Positions 1 through 7,975 of a stretch of DNA of 64,000 nt are shown piece by piece (the first letter of the stretch is position 1; each line of letters begins with the position of its first letter). Both the position numbers and the translations under genes were made by a program. Origin of the DNA: an uncultured Eubacterium sp. (lineage in GTDB: Bacteria; Bacillota; Clostridia; Oscillospirales; Acutalibacteraceae); the NCBI GenBank assembly GCA_905233545.1, contig CAJOEV010000003.1:40981-104980 (forward strand), read 5' to 3'. The notes beneath the pieces were generated by a model, which was not told the DNA's origin, searched no databases, and was given only the letters and a program-made list of their open reading frames with translations.

Positions 1-345
1 GGGCTTGATGTTCCGCTCGGAATACATTCAAAAAGCAAGCGAAACTGTGAAATAACAACTGATAATAATTATCTTAAACTCAATTCAAACGAGCTTCCCA
101 TCGGAATTGTAACCGTAAAAGAAAGGGTATATGATATAAATACAAGAGTGCTCTCCGACAGTGAGCTGAGTAAGCTTGTTAAAAGCGAAATTGAAAAGAA
201 GCTTAAAGAGGATTTTTCACAGTGTGAAATCCTGAAGAAAAACCTCGATATTTCACTCGGTGCGGATGAGGCGGTTGTTAAGGGCGAAATAATTTGTCTT
301 GAAAACATAGGGGAGGATGTTGAAATAAAAATAAATGGGCGTTGA
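1..345 (+). CDS. yqfD: C-terminal end of a YqfD-like sporulation protein (5' truncated by window)
   Basis: The frame is open from base 1 and ends at TGA 343-345, giving the last 114 residues of a protein that starts outside the window. The visible part has a PIGIVTVKERVYD-type strand, then a charged helix (SDSELSKLVKSEIEKKLKE), then a beta-rich tail ending in EVVKG/ICLENIGEDVEIKI. This order (sugar-like beta segment, helix of the 'A..A...L...L' kind, closing strand with 'E.IG....I') resembles the C-terminus of YqfD, a membrane protein of stage IV sporulation in Firmicutes. In many genomes yqfD is followed by phoH; here uxuA follows instead. The assignment rests on a short C-terminal resemblance only. 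Confidence 0.5.
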   Translation, partial: GLDVPLGIHSKSKRNCEITTDNNYLKLNSNELPIGIVTVKERVYDINTRVLSDSELSKLVKSEIEKKLKEDFSQCEILKKNLDISLGADEAVVKGEIICLENIGEDVEIKINGR

Positions 346-376
346 AACAGAAATTTGACAGCCCAAAAATAAGTTA

Positions 377-405
377 TTGATTGAAGATGAAATCTATGCT
401 AAAAT
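377..405 (+). promoter_or_regulatory. Putative sigma-A promoter of uxuA
   Basis: TTGATT at 377-382 and TAAAAT at 400-405 are separated by 17 bp, upstream of the AAGGAGG ribosome site of uxuA (421-427). Seen by eye; no transcription data. Confidence 0.55.
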
Positions 406-434
406 AAAAAAGTAAAAGTAAAGGAGGCAAAGCT

Positions 435-1502
435 ATGCAAATGACTTTTCGCTGGTTCGGTAAAGAGAAGGACACAATTTCTCTTGAGCAGATTAAGCAG
501 ATACCGGGCGTAACGGGCGTTGTTCCCGCTCTTCACGATTTGCCTGCGGGCGAGGCGTGGACAATGGACAGAGTTCAGGCAATGTATGATGAAATCACTG
601 CAGCAGGACTCACAATGGAATGTATTGAAAGTGTTAATGTCCACGAGGATATTAAAATAGGACTTCCCACAAGGGATAAATATATTGAGAATTATAAAAC
701 CTCAATAAGAAATCTTGCGAAGGTCGGCGTTAAGGTTATATGCTATAACTTTATGCCTGTTTTCGACTGGACAAGAACTGATTTATATATGCCGCTCGGC
801 GACGGTTCAACCTGCCTTTGCTACGATGGAAAGCAGGTTGAGGGTAAATCTCCCGAGGATATGTTCAGGGAAATAGACGATAACTCAAATGGTTATGCAA
901 TGCCCGGATGGGAAAGCGAAAGAATGGATGAAATCAAGGAGCTGTTTGTTAAATTCAAGGATGTAACTGCCGACGATTTATGGAACAATCTTAAATACTT
1001 TCTTGATGCAATTATGCCTGTTTGCGAGGAATGCGATGTTAAAATGGCAATCCATCCCGACGACCCGCCGTGGAGCATTTTCGGACTTCCGAGAATCATT
1101 ACGGGCAAGGATGCCATTGAAAAGCTTTTAACAATGGTGCCCAGCAAGTATAACGGCATAACGCTTTGCACGGGCTCTCTCGGAGCAAGCCCCGATAATG
1201 ATATGGTTGAAATAATCAAGGCTGCAAAGGGAAGAATATATTTTGCTCATCTCAGAAATGTTCAGCATAATGAGCAGTGGTTCAACGAAACCGCCCACGA
1301 AAGTGCAGCAGGCTCGCTTGATATGTATGAAATTGTCAAGGCGCTTCAGGAAGCAGGTTTTGACGGATATGTCCGCCCCGACCACGGCAGAATGATTTGG
1401 GGCGAGGTTGCCCGTCCCGGTTACGGACTTTACGACAGAGCTCTCGGAGTATGCTATCTTAATGGTCTCTGGGAAGCGGTAGAGAAATCCAATAAAAATT
1501 GA
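435..1502 (+). CDS. uxuA: Mannonate dehydratase
   Basis: Cytosolic enzyme that removes water from D-mannonate to give 2-keto-3-deoxy-D-gluconate (KDG) in glucuronate catabolism. The 355-aa length is normal for the family. The N-terminus (MTFRWFG, then GVVPALHDLPAGEAW) and the conserved blocks are typical: AIHPDDPPW near residue 207, CTGSLG near 237, FAHLRNV near 267 and RPDHGR near 315. In studied UxuA proteins the His, Cys, His and Asp of these blocks hold the divalent metal (usually Mn2+), and all are present. AAGGAGG lies 7 bases before the ATG. The next gene is uxuB, 105 bp downstream, so the pair is probably co-transcribed; a degenerate repeat element sits between them. Confidence 0.96.
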   Translation: MQMTFRWFGKEKDTISLEQIKQIPGVTGVVPALHDLPAGEAWTMDRVQAMYDEITAAGLTMECIESVNVHEDIKIGLPTRDKYIENYKTSIRNLAKVGVKVICYNFMPVFDWTRTDLYMPLGDGSTCLCYDGKQVEGKSPEDMFREIDDNSNGYAMPGWESERMDEIKELFVKFKDVTADDLWNNLKYFLDAIMPVCEECDVKMAIHPDDPPWSIFGLPRIITGKDAIEKLLTMVPSKYNGITLCTGSLGASPDNDMVEIIKAAKGRIYFAHLRNVQHNEQWFNETAHESAAGSLDMYEIVKALQEAGFDGYVRPDHGRMIWGEVARPGYGLYDRALGVCYLNGLWEAVEKSNKN

Positions 1503-1595
1503 GAATTGAGAGTTGAGAGTTTAGAATTGCGGGTCGCAAGCTACGATTATAATAACCGTACATACCGCCAGAAAAACGGAACTCACAACTAATTA
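1497..1595. repeat. Heptad-arm intergenic repeat, copy R1 (right arm decayed)
   Basis: The left arm (about 1501-1529) consists of 7-bp units GAGAATT, GAGAGTT, GAGAGTT, TAGAATT, followed by a GCGGG core start. The right arm is poorly preserved (AACTCACAACTAATT). It lies between uxuA and uxuB and belongs to the same family as R2-R8. Confidence 0.6.
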
Positions 1596-1607
1596 AGGAG
1601 AATAATT

Positions 1608-2456
1608 ATGACACATGAGAATTTAAAAGGCAGAGTTGCCGTTGTAACAGGCGGCGGCGGAGTCCTTTGCGGAGCATTCGCAAAAACGCTTGCAAAGCAG
1701 GGATGCAAGGTTGCCGTTCTTGACTTAAATGAAGAAGCAGCTCAGAAATGCGCTGATGAAATTGTTGCTGACGGCGGAGAAGCTATTGCAGTAGGCTGCA
1801 ATGTTCTCGAGCTTGAATCAATGCAAAAGGCAAGGGAAGTTATTAATGAGAAGCTCGGAACCTGCGACATTCTTTTAAACGGCGCAGGCGGAAATAATCC
1901 GAAGGGAACAACAACCAAGGACACTCTTGAAAAGATTGACCTTGTTCAGAAGGACGAGAATATTAAAACCTTCTTTGACCTCGACCCCAACGGAATCAGC
2001 TTTGTTTTCAATCTCAACTTCCTCGGAACGCTTATTCCCACTCAGGTTTTTGCAAGGGATATGGTTGAAAAGGAAAATACCTGCATTGTTATGGTAACCT
2101 CGATGAACGCTTTCAGACCGCTCACAAGAATTCCCGCATATTCGGCAGCAAAAGCGGCTGTTAAGAATTTCACCGAGTGGATGGCAGTTCACTTTGCACC
2201 GATGGGAATCAGGGTTAACGCAATCGCTCCGGGTTTCTTCTCAACAAAACAGAATGCCGCTCTCCTCTGGAATCCCGACGGAAGCCCTACGGAGAGAACA
2301 AACAAAATCCTTGCAGCAACACCAATGGACCGCTTCGGCAAGCCCGAAGAGCTCGACGGCGCGCTCCTCTTCCTTTGTGACGAGGCATACAGCGGATTTA
2401 TCACAGGCGTAAACATTCCCGTTGACGGCGGATTTAACGCTTATTCAGGAGTATAG
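1608..2456 (+). CDS. uxuB: SDR-family D-mannonate oxidoreductase (fructuronate reductase)
   Basis: Short-chain dehydrogenase of 282 aa with an N-terminal Rossmann motif (TGGGGVLCGAFAKTLAK), an NGAGG strand, the catalytic Ser (MVTSMNAF) and YSAAKAA for Tyr/Lys, and the C-terminal GVNIPVDGGF that ends this family. Function is from context: directly after uxuA, an SDR of this length matches the Firmicutes type of UxuB (YjmF of Bacillus), which reduces D-fructuronate to D-mannonate with NAD(P)H. It is not the long-chain mannitol-dehydrogenase type of UxuB found in enterobacteria. The ribosome site AAGGAG precedes the ATG. A strong hairpin terminator follows 15 bp after the stop. Confidence 0.88.
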   Translation: MTHENLKGRVAVVTGGGGVLCGAFAKTLAKQGCKVAVLDLNEEAAQKCADEIVADGGEAIAVGCNVLELESMQKAREVINEKLGTCDILLNGAGGNNPKGTTTKDTLEKIDLVQKDENIKTFFDLDPNGISFVFNLNFLGTLIPTQVFARDMVEKENTCIVMVTSMNAFRPLTRIPAYSAAKAAVKNFTEWMAVHFAPMGIRVNAIAPGFFSTKQNAALLWNPDGSPTERTNKILAATPMDRFGKPEELDGALLFLCDEAYSGFITGVNIPVDGGFNAYSGV

Positions 2457-2470
2457 ATAATATAAATAAA

Positions 2471-2506
2471 CAGTGCGTGTCAAACAAATGACACGCACTG
2501 TTTTTG
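2471..2506 (+). terminator. Intrinsic terminator after uxuB
   Basis: A perfect 12-bp stem, CAGTGCGTGTCA (2471-2482) with TGACACGCACTG (2489-2500), has a 6-nt loop and is followed by TTTTTG. It separates uxuB from the convergent minus-strand gene at 2513. Confidence 0.85.
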
Positions 2507-2512
2507 TATTTG

Positions 2513-3106
2513 TTATTTTTCAAGTTTAACTGTTGTTACAAGTTTATCATCACTGAAAGATATCAGTTCGCTTACTTCAACTTCAAGGTCGGTTTTCTTG
2601 TCTCTTAATAAATATACTTTTGAAACTTCTTTTGTCATTCCCGGTTTAATTTTTACATCAATTCCCCAATCGTCATCATCATCTATGAATGATGATTCAA
2701 GCTGAATACCATCTTGATATACTTCATCACTCAAAGCAATATCAAAGCTTTCAGATTCTTTTGAATTGTTTGTAAAACTATAAGTTATTTTAACAGCGTC
2801 TTTGCCTTCCCAATTCTTGCATACCTTTGCGTTCTTAACGACACAAACAAAATCACCTATTTTACCTTCGGCATTTGTGTCATTCTCTGCATCAACTTCT
2901 GAATTAGTATTTGTACTGTCAGAAGCGTTGATTTGTGATTTTGTGGTTCCCTTATCATCGTTACCACCTGAAGAGGCGAGAGCAATTCCGATAATTATTA
3001 CTAAAAGAATAACACCAATAATTATTAAGCTCTTTTTTCTCTTTTTCTTTTTCTGTTCTGCCATTGCTTCATTAACTGCCTGCTGAACCTCTGCGTTATT
3101 ATCCAT
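2513..3106 (-). CDS. Membrane-anchored DUF5067-like protein
   Basis: Protein of 197 aa: a short cytosolic N-terminus with a basic patch (KKKKRKK), a transmembrane helix at about residues 26-45 (SLIIIGVILLVIIIGIALASS), a polar Asn/Thr/Glu linker, then an exported immunoglobulin-like domain of about 110 residues. That domain has the pattern VKITYSFTNNSKE, SFDIAL, QDGIQL, IKPGMTKEV, LEVEVSEL, as in DUF5067/DUF4352-type extracellular domains of Firmicutes. Function unknown. The start at 3106 was chosen because AAAGGAG sits 8 nt upstream; a longer in-frame extension exists but lacks a ribosome site and would run into the promoter. It is divergent from the XRE regulator at 3216. Confidence 0.75.
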   Translation of the reverse strand: MDNNAEVQQAVNEAMAEQKKKKRKKSLIIIGVILLVIIIGIALASSGGNDDKGTTKSQINASDSTNTNSEVDAENDTNAEGKIGDFVCVVKNAKVCKNWEGKDAVKITYSFTNNSKESESFDIALSDEVYQDGIQLESSFIDDDDDWGIDVKIKPGMTKEVSKVYLLRDKKTDLEVEVSELISFSDDKLVTTVKLEK

Positions 3107-3131
3107 AAATAATACTCCTTTCGTTTTCTTA

Positions 3132-3170
3132 ATCTTAACACATATGAATACAGATGTCAACATATGTGTT
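3132..3170 (-). promoter_or_regulatory. Promoter with palindromic operator between DUF5067 gene and XRE regulator
   Basis: On the minus strand TTGACA (3155-3160) and TAAGAT (3132-3137) are 17 bp apart. A perfect 10-bp inverted repeat, AACACATATG (3137-3146) and CATATGTGTT (3161-3170), places one half-site immediately upstream of the -35 box and the other between the -35 and -10 boxes. This is the layout expected for an operator at which a bound dimer or tetramer blocks polymerase. The neighbouring XRE protein is the obvious candidate binder, which is inference. Confidence 0.6.
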
Positions 3171-3215
3171 CATAAGCCGGCAAAAAATATCATACACTAA
3201 AATTAGGTGATATAT

Positions 3216-3449
3216 ATGTTTGTGCCAATGCTGGATTCTAAAATTGTTGGAGAAGTAATATTTGATATGAGAAAGAACAAGGGCGTTTCTCAGGAAGTTT
3301 TGAGCGGACTTGCAGGGATAGGCAGAACTCATCTTTCTGCAATTGAGAGAGGCGAAAGAAAACCCACGCTTGAAACGCTTTACAGAATCTCAGAAGCTCT
3401 TGGAATAAAAATGAGCGATATTATTATTGAAATCGAAAAAAGGCTATAA
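3216..3449 (+). CDS. XRE-family helix-turn-helix regulator
   Basis: Small DNA-binding protein (77 aa) made almost entirely of one HTH_3 domain: IVGEVIFDMRKNKGVSQEVL, GLAGIGRTHLSAIERGER, PTLETLYRISEALGIKMSDI. The recognition-helix region SAIERGERKPT is the classic XRE signature. The ATG at 3216 has AGGTGA 5 nt upstream and is preferred over a GTG at 3207, which overlaps that site. The palindrome at 3137-3170 in the divergent intergenic region suggests control of the DUF5067 gene and possibly of itself. A convergent terminator separates it from kdgA. Confidence 0.85.
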   Translation: MFVPMLDSKIVGEVIFDMRKNKGVSQEVLSGLAGIGRTHLSAIERGERKPTLETLYRISEALGIKMSDIIIEIEKRL

Positions 3450-3459
3450 CAGACATGAA

Positions 3460-3500
3460 AAAACAGGCAGTGCAAGAATTTGCAACTGCCTGTTTTGCTA
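3460..3500. terminator. Bidirectional terminator between xre gene and kdgA
   Basis: AAAACAGGCAGT (3460-3471) pairs with ACTGCCTGTTTT (3485-3496). A-rich and T-rich flanks allow it to serve both convergent genes. Confidence 0.75.
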
Positions 3501-3505
3501 TTTTC

Positions 3506-4162
3506 TTATTTTGCCATTTCGGCTCTTGCTTCTTTGATGCGCTCAACAAAGATTTTACCTGTTTCGGTAATCTTTTCGTATTCGCCTGTTTTTGCGCCTG
3601 CTGTGAGTGATGAGCCTGCTCCGCAAGCGATTGCGCCTGCCTTAATCCAATCCTTAACGTTGTCAATATCAACACCGCCCGAGGGCATCATAACTGCGTG
3701 GGGTATGGGGCCGTGGATGTCCTTAATGAACTGCGGACCTGCAAGGTCACCGGGGAATACCTTAAGAACATCTGCACCGCATTCCATAGCCTGAACAGCC
3801 TCTGTGGGAGTGTAGATACCGGGCATTGAGGGAATTCCGTAGCGGTTGCAGCATTTCACTGTTTCGGGGTCAAAATAGGGAGCAACAACGTATTCAGCAC
3901 CTGCGAGAATTGCGATTCTTGCGGTTGCATCGTCCATAACGGTTCCTGCGCCGATGATGATTTCTCCGCTGTTGTATTTAGCTCTCATAGCCTCGATAAG
4001 CTTATCTGCATGAGGAACTGTGAAAGTAAGCTCGATTGCGGCAACTCCGCCTGCAATACAAGCGCCAGTGATTTTTTCAGCCTGTTCGATTGAGGTTGCG
4101 CGAACAACGGCAACAATACCGACTTCCTGAATTTTTGCGAGTGTTTCAATTTTATTTGCCAT
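3506..4162 (-). CDS. kdgA: KDPG/KHG aldolase
   Basis: Bifunctional 2-keto-3-deoxy-6-phosphogluconate / 4-hydroxy-2-oxoglutarate aldolase, 218 aa, class I (Schiff base). It splits KDPG to pyruvate and glyceraldehyde-3-phosphate. Key residues are visible: Glu44 in AAIELTFT, the GAGTV strand at 71-75, and Schiff-base Lys134 in DVLKVFPGD. The closing GGV and GAIACGAGSSL elements bind phosphate. The start has GGAG 9-10 nt upstream. It is the last gene of a minus-strand unit uxaC-kdgK-kdgA; a repeat fragment of about 100 bp lies between kdgK and kdgA. Confidence 0.95.
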   Translation of the reverse strand: MANKIETLAKIQEVGIVAVVRATSIEQAEKITGACIAGGVAAIELTFTVPHADKLIEAMRAKYNSGEIIIGAGTVMDDATARIAILAGAEYVVAPYFDPETVKCCNRYGIPSMPGIYTPTEAVQAMECGADVLKVFPGDLAGPQFIKDIHGPIPHAVMMPSGGVDIDNVKDWIKAGAIACGAGSSLTAGAKTGEYEKITETGKIFVERIKEARAEMAK

Positions 4163-4177
4163 AGTTTTTCTCCTTTA

Positions 4178-4260
4178 TAACGGGTCGCCGACCCCTACAA
4201 TCGGGTGCGGACAGAGCACGCCCGAAATTCTACATTCTTAATTCTTAATTCTAAATTGCG
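4178..4260. repeat. Heptad-arm intergenic repeat, copy R2 (right arm and core only)
   Basis: The core holds CGGGTCGCCGACCC and CGGGTGCGGACAGAGCACGCCCG. It is followed by an arm of 7-bp units, which read on the minus strand are TAGAATT, AAGAATT, AAGAATG, TAGAATT. No left arm is seen. It sits inside the kdgK-kdgA intergenic gap. Confidence 0.6.
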
Positions 4261-4261
4261 C

Positions 4262-5359
4262 TTAGCGCTGAACGCGTGCCGAAGCTCCGTTAACCTTTGC
4301 TTCAACCTCTTTGAGTGATGCCATTGAGGTGTCACCGGGGGTTGTCATTGCGAGTGCGCCGTGAACAACGCCGTAGTTAACTGCTTTCTGAGCGTCCTCA
4401 TATGTCATAAGACCGTAGATAAGACCGCTTGCAAAGCTGTCTCCGCCGCCGACTCTGTCGAGGATTTCAAGAGCGGGGAATTCGATTGAGTTATAAATCT
4501 TTCCGTCAGCCCAGCAGATTGCCTTCCAGTCGTTAACTGTTGCGGTTTTAACTGTTCTGAGAGTTGTTGCAATAACTTTGAAATTAGGATAAGCCTTGGT
4601 TACGGTTTCAATCATCTTGTAGTATCCGTCCATGTTAAGCTCTTTAAGGTCTGCGTCGTTGCCCTCAACCTCAAAGCCCAAAGAAGCTGTGAAATCCTCT
4701 TCGTTACCTATCATAACATCAACATATTTTGCAATCTCTCTGTTGACTTCCTGAGCCTTTGCCTGTCCGCCGATATCCTTCCAGAGTGACGGGCGGTAGT
4801 TAAGGTCATAAGAAACGATTGTTCCGTATTCCTTTGCTTTTTTAACTGCAGCAATAGTGGTTTCGGCTGCAGTTTCGGAAAGAGCTGCATAAATACCGCC
4901 TGTGTGGAGCCAGCGAACGCCGAGGGTGCCGAAAATATAATCCCAGTCAATATCCTCTGGCTTAATCTGTGATGCCGCGGTATTTCCTCTGTCGGATGCG
5001 CCGACAGCGCCTCTGATACCGTATCCGCGCTCTGTAAAGTTAAGTCCGTTTCGTACAGTTCTTCCGATACCGTCGTATTTAACCCACTTGATGAGAGATG
5101 TGTCAACACCGCCCTGAAGAATCAAATCCTCAAGAAGATAACCGATTTCGTTTTCTGCAAATGCTGTTACAACAGAGGTCTTAAGTCCGAAGCAGCGGCG
5201 AAGTCCGCGCGCAACGTTGTATTCTCCTCCGCCCTCCCAGGCTCTGAATGAACGCGCTGTTTTAATTCTTCCTTCGCCCGGGTCAAGTCTGAGCATAATT
5301 TCACCGAGAGAAATCTCATCAAAGGTGCATTCCTCTTTTGGTCTTAAATTAAGATTCAT
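4262..5359 (-). CDS. kdgK: 2-keto-3-deoxygluconate kinase (PfkB family)
   Basis: PfkB/ribokinase-fold sugar kinase that phosphorylates KDG to KDPG. Signatures: LGEIMLRLDP at the N-terminus, GGGEYNVARGLRR (family motif 1, residues about 41-53), YDLNYRPSLW, and the catalytic anion-hole motif DRVGGGDSFASGL near residue 305. At 365 aa it is somewhat longer than many KdgK proteins (about 310-340 aa). The identification is supported by position between uxaC and kdgA, 14 bp downstream of uxaC. The ribosome site GGAGG precedes the ATG. Confidence 0.9.
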   Translation of the reverse strand: MNLNLRPKEECTFDEISLGEIMLRLDPGEGRIKTARSFRAWEGGGEYNVARGLRRCFGLKTSVVTAFAENEIGYLLEDLILQGGVDTSLIKWVKYDGIGRTVRNGLNFTERGYGIRGAVGASDRGNTAASQIKPEDIDWDYIFGTLGVRWLHTGGIYAALSETAAETTIAAVKKAKEYGTIVSYDLNYRPSLWKDIGGQAKAQEVNREIAKYVDVMIGNEEDFTASLGFEVEGNDADLKELNMDGYYKMIETVTKAYPNFKVIATTLRTVKTATVNDWKAICWADGKIYNSIEFPALEILDRVGGGDSFASGLIYGLMTYEDAQKAVNYGVVHGALAMTTPGDTSMASLKEVEAKVNGASARVQR

Positions 5360-5373
5360 AATATATTCCTCCG

Positions 5374-6774
5374 TTAAAACTCAAAGTATTTAATTGCGTT
5401 GTCATAACTGATTCCGCAAATGATTTCTTTTAAAACTTCCTCGTCGTTTGCATACCAGCCGTCCTCAACCCAGCGTCCGATTAAACGGCAGAGAATTCTT
5501 CTGAAATAATCGTGGCGTCCGTATGATGTGAAAGAACGTGAATCCGTTTCCATACCTACGAATTTGCCGAGAACGCCGAGATTTCCGAGGGTTTTGAGCT
5601 GAGCGGTCATACCGTCCATTGTATCAAGGAACCACCAAGCAGGACCGAACTGAATTTTGCTTGCCGTTTCTGCGCTCTGGAAGTTGCCGAGCATTGTTGC
5701 AAGAACAACATTATCCTTGTCATTAAGATTGAAAAGAATTGTTTTCGGAAGATTGCCCTCTTTGCAAAGTGTGTCAAGAAAACGGGAGAGGGGCTGTGCA
5801 ATCTCATGGTCATCTATGCTGTCGAAGCCGACATCGGGACCGAGCTTTTCAAACATCTTTGTGTTGTTATTGCGGAGTGCGCCGATATGGATTTCCATAG
5901 CCCAGCCGAGCTCGTTATATTTCTTGCCGAGAGCAAGCATAATTGCTGTTCTGTAGCGGTCGATATCCTTTTGGTCAAGCTCTTCGCCTTTTAAGCCTTT
6001 TTTAAAGATTTTATCAAGCTTTTCCCTGGAACATTCCTTGAACGGAACATAATCAAATGCCTGGTCGGAAACCTTGCATCCGACTTCGTTGAAATATTCA
6101 GCTCTTTTATTGAGTGCGTTGATAACATCGTCAACGCTTTCAATTTTAATATCAGCTGCCTTGCCGAGTGCTTCAATATATTCAGAGAAACCTGCAAGAT
6201 TAATATTCAGCGCCTTGTCGGGACGGAAAGAGGGAAGAACCTTGCAACTGAAGGAATCGACCTCTTTTAAAAGCTTGTGATATTCAAGCGTGTCAATCGG
6301 GTCATCCGTTGTGCAGACAATCTTAACATTCGAGTTCACAATAAGGCTCTGAGGTCTGAAATCACCGTTTCTGATAGCCTCGTTTGCTCTTTCATAAATA
6401 TCCCCGGCAGTTTTTGCACTGAGCGGAGTATCTATGCCGAAATACTTCTGAAGCTCGATATGAGCCCAGTGGTAAAGCGGATTGCCGATGCAGTACTGAA
6501 GTGTTTCGCCGAACTTGATAAACTTATCCTTTGAAGATGCGTTTCCCGTGCAGTATTCTTCATCAACTCCGCAGGAACGCATTGCTCTCCATTTGTAGTG
6601 GTCGCCTGAAAGCCAGAGCTGAGTTATATCCTCGGGCTGTTTGTTTTCATAAATCTCTTTCGGACTTAAATGACAGTGATAGTCGCAAATCGGCATATTT
6701 TCAGCGTATTCGTGAAACAGCTTTTTTGCACATTCGGTGTCAAGCAAAAAGTCCTTATCCATAAAAGCGTTCAT
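5374..6774 (-). CDS. uxaC: Glucuronate isomerase
   Basis: Uronate isomerase (466 aa, normal length) that converts D-glucuronate to D-fructuronate and D-galacturonate to D-tagaturonate. It has the amidohydrolase-type metal motif CDYHCHL at about residues 30-36, the WKWR-like block HYKWRAMRSCGVDEEY, VCTTDDPIDTLEYH, and the C-terminal GMETDSRSFTSYGRHDYFRR that is diagnostic for UxaC. It is the first gene of the minus-strand unit uxaC-kdgK-kdgA and has a strong promoter. The ATG at 6774 is preceded by GAGG at a 6-7 nt distance. With uxuA/uxuB it completes the glucuronate-to-KDG route; no tagaturonate reductase (uxaB) or altronate dehydratase (uxaA) is present. Confidence 0.97.
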   Translation of the reverse strand: MNAFMDKDFLLDTECAKKLFHEYAENMPICDYHCHLSPKEIYENKQPEDITQLWLSGDHYKWRAMRSCGVDEEYCTGNASSKDKFIKFGETLQYCIGNPLYHWAHIELQKYFGIDTPLSAKTAGDIYERANEAIRNGDFRPQSLIVNSNVKIVCTTDDPIDTLEYHKLLKEVDSFSCKVLPSFRPDKALNINLAGFSEYIEALGKAADIKIESVDDVINALNKRAEYFNEVGCKVSDQAFDYVPFKECSREKLDKIFKKGLKGEELDQKDIDRYRTAIMLALGKKYNELGWAMEIHIGALRNNNTKMFEKLGPDVGFDSIDDHEIAQPLSRFLDTLCKEGNLPKTILFNLNDKDNVVLATMLGNFQSAETASKIQFGPAWWFLDTMDGMTAQLKTLGNLGVLGKFVGMETDSRSFTSYGRHDYFRRILCRLIGRWVEDGWYANDEEVLKEIICGISYDNAIKYFEF

Positions 6775-6816
6775 ATTTCTACCTCGTTTGTTGGGCGTAT
6801 GAATTTTATCGCTAAT

Positions 6817-6845
6817 ATTATATACTTATGTTTTTTTTATTTCAA
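6817..6845 (-). promoter_or_regulatory. Promoter of uxaC-kdgK-kdgA
   Basis: Read on the minus strand, TTGAAA (6840-6845) and TATAAT (6817-6822) are 17 bp apart, about 45 bp before the uxaC start. Confidence 0.7.
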
Positions 6846-6923
6846 TCATAAATTATGAATTATTGAAAAAATACATAAAAGATTAATAAAGCAATAAAAA
6901 AGTGTGAAAAATTCTTTGGGCAA

Positions 6924-6951
6924 TTGACAAACAATTGAATATATGTAATAT
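6924..6951 (+). promoter_or_regulatory. Promoter of the TM2 gene
   Basis: TTGACA (6924-6929) and TAATAT (6946-6951) are 16 bp apart. The -35 box is flanked by two CAATTG hexamers (6922-6927 and 6932-6937), a possible small operator. Confidence 0.65.
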
Positions 6952-6990
6952 TAAGGTATAAATATAAATAATTTTTAAGGAGTAATAACT

Positions 6991-7518
6991 ATGTTTTGTA
7001 CAAAATGCGGAAGAGAATTACAGGACGGTGAGGTTTGCACCTGCACCCAGACAAATGGCGAGGCAAATATGCCCCGTGTTGATGAGAATCCGGTTGATAA
7101 TGGACAGGATTATTATCAGGAAAATAATAATGCTGTATATTATCAGGGTGCATACTATAACCCGAACCAGGCATATAATCAGGAAAATCCTGCAAAGAAT
7201 AAGGATATCCCTGCAAGAACCGATTATCCTGAAGGATACAAAATAAAGAAAAAATATGTTGCAGTGCTTCTTGCATGGACTTTTGGTATGTACGGAATAC
7301 ATAATTTCTATCTCGGAAAGTCTGATAAAGCGCTCGCTCAGGTTCTTCTTTCAACTGTCGGAGCAATCCTTACCGTTGGCTTAAGCTTTATTGCCGTATG
7401 CATCTGGGCAACCGTTGAAGCAGTTCTTCTCCTTACAGAGAAATCCGATAAGGACGGAAACGGATACAAAATCCAGACACTTGAAGAAAGTATTGCAAAG
7501 CAGATTAATAAGGACTGA
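6991..7518 (+). CDS. Zinc-ribbon and TM2 domain membrane protein
   Basis: 175 aa. It starts with a short zinc ribbon (Cys3, Cys6, Cys16, Cys18: FCTKCGRELQDGEVCTC), followed by a Gln/Asn/Tyr-rich low-complexity linker (about residues 25-75) and a TM2 domain. That domain has two hydrophobic helices with the conserved turn GIHNFYLGKSDKA (about residues 101-113). Such proteins are widespread membrane proteins of unknown exact function; the linker resembles flexible cytosolic tethers. AAGGAG is 8 nt before the ATG. The next gene starts 2 bp after the stop, so the two are probably translated together. Confidence 0.85.
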   Translation: MFCTKCGRELQDGEVCTCTQTNGEANMPRVDENPVDNGQDYYQENNNAVYYQGAYYNPNQAYNQENPAKNKDIPARTDYPEGYKIKKKYVAVLLAWTFGMYGIHNFYLGKSDKALAQVLLSTVGAILTVGLSFIAVCIWATVEAVLLLTEKSDKDGNGYKIQTLEESIAKQINKD

Positions 7519-7520
7519 TT

Positions 7521-7973
7521 ATGGGAAAAAGAGCAGAAATAGCATACAATAACTTCAAAAGCGGATACAACTGTGCCCAGGCGGTATTTATGGCATTCAG
7601 CGATAAATATGGGATTGATGAAGAAACCGCCGCAAAGCTCGCTTCCTCGTTCGGAGGAGGAATGGGAAGAATGCGAGAGGTCTGCGGAGCGTTCAGCGGA
7701 ATGCTTCTTGTGAACAGTATGGAAACGGGAAGTGCAGACGCTTCAGACAGGGAGGCAAAAGCTGCCAACTACGAAAGTGTTCAGAAGCTTGCAGAGCGTT
7801 TTAAAGAGGAAAACGGTTCACTTATCTGCAGAGAGCTTTTAGGTCTGACGAAAAAGCAGGAGGAAAACGAGGGAACTGCTCCCGAGGCAAGAACTCAGAG
7901 TTACTATAAAAAACGCCCCTGTGCCGAAATAGTCAGATGTGCCGCTGAAATACTTGAAGAAACATTTGAATAA
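7521..7973 (+). CDS. C-GCAxxG-C-C family redox protein
   Basis: 150 aa with the spaced cysteines that define this family: Cys18 (YNCAQAV), Cys55 in VCGAFSGM (the GCAxxG element with G/A variation), Cys103 (ICRELL), and Cys134 and Cys140 (RPCAEIVRCAAEIL). Family members are putative redox or metal-handling proteins of Clostridia and related anaerobes; the exact role is unknown. The ATG lies 2 bp after the TM2 gene stop. The ribosome site is within the end of that gene, pointing to translational coupling. A strong terminator follows at once. Confidence 0.88.
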   Translation: MGKRAEIAYNNFKSGYNCAQAVFMAFSDKYGIDEETAAKLASSFGGGMGRMREVCGAFSGMLLVNSMETGSADASDREAKAANYESVQKLAERFKEENGSLICRELLGLTKKQEENEGTAPEARTQSYYKKRPCAEIVRCAAEILEETFE

Positions 7974-7975
7974 GA

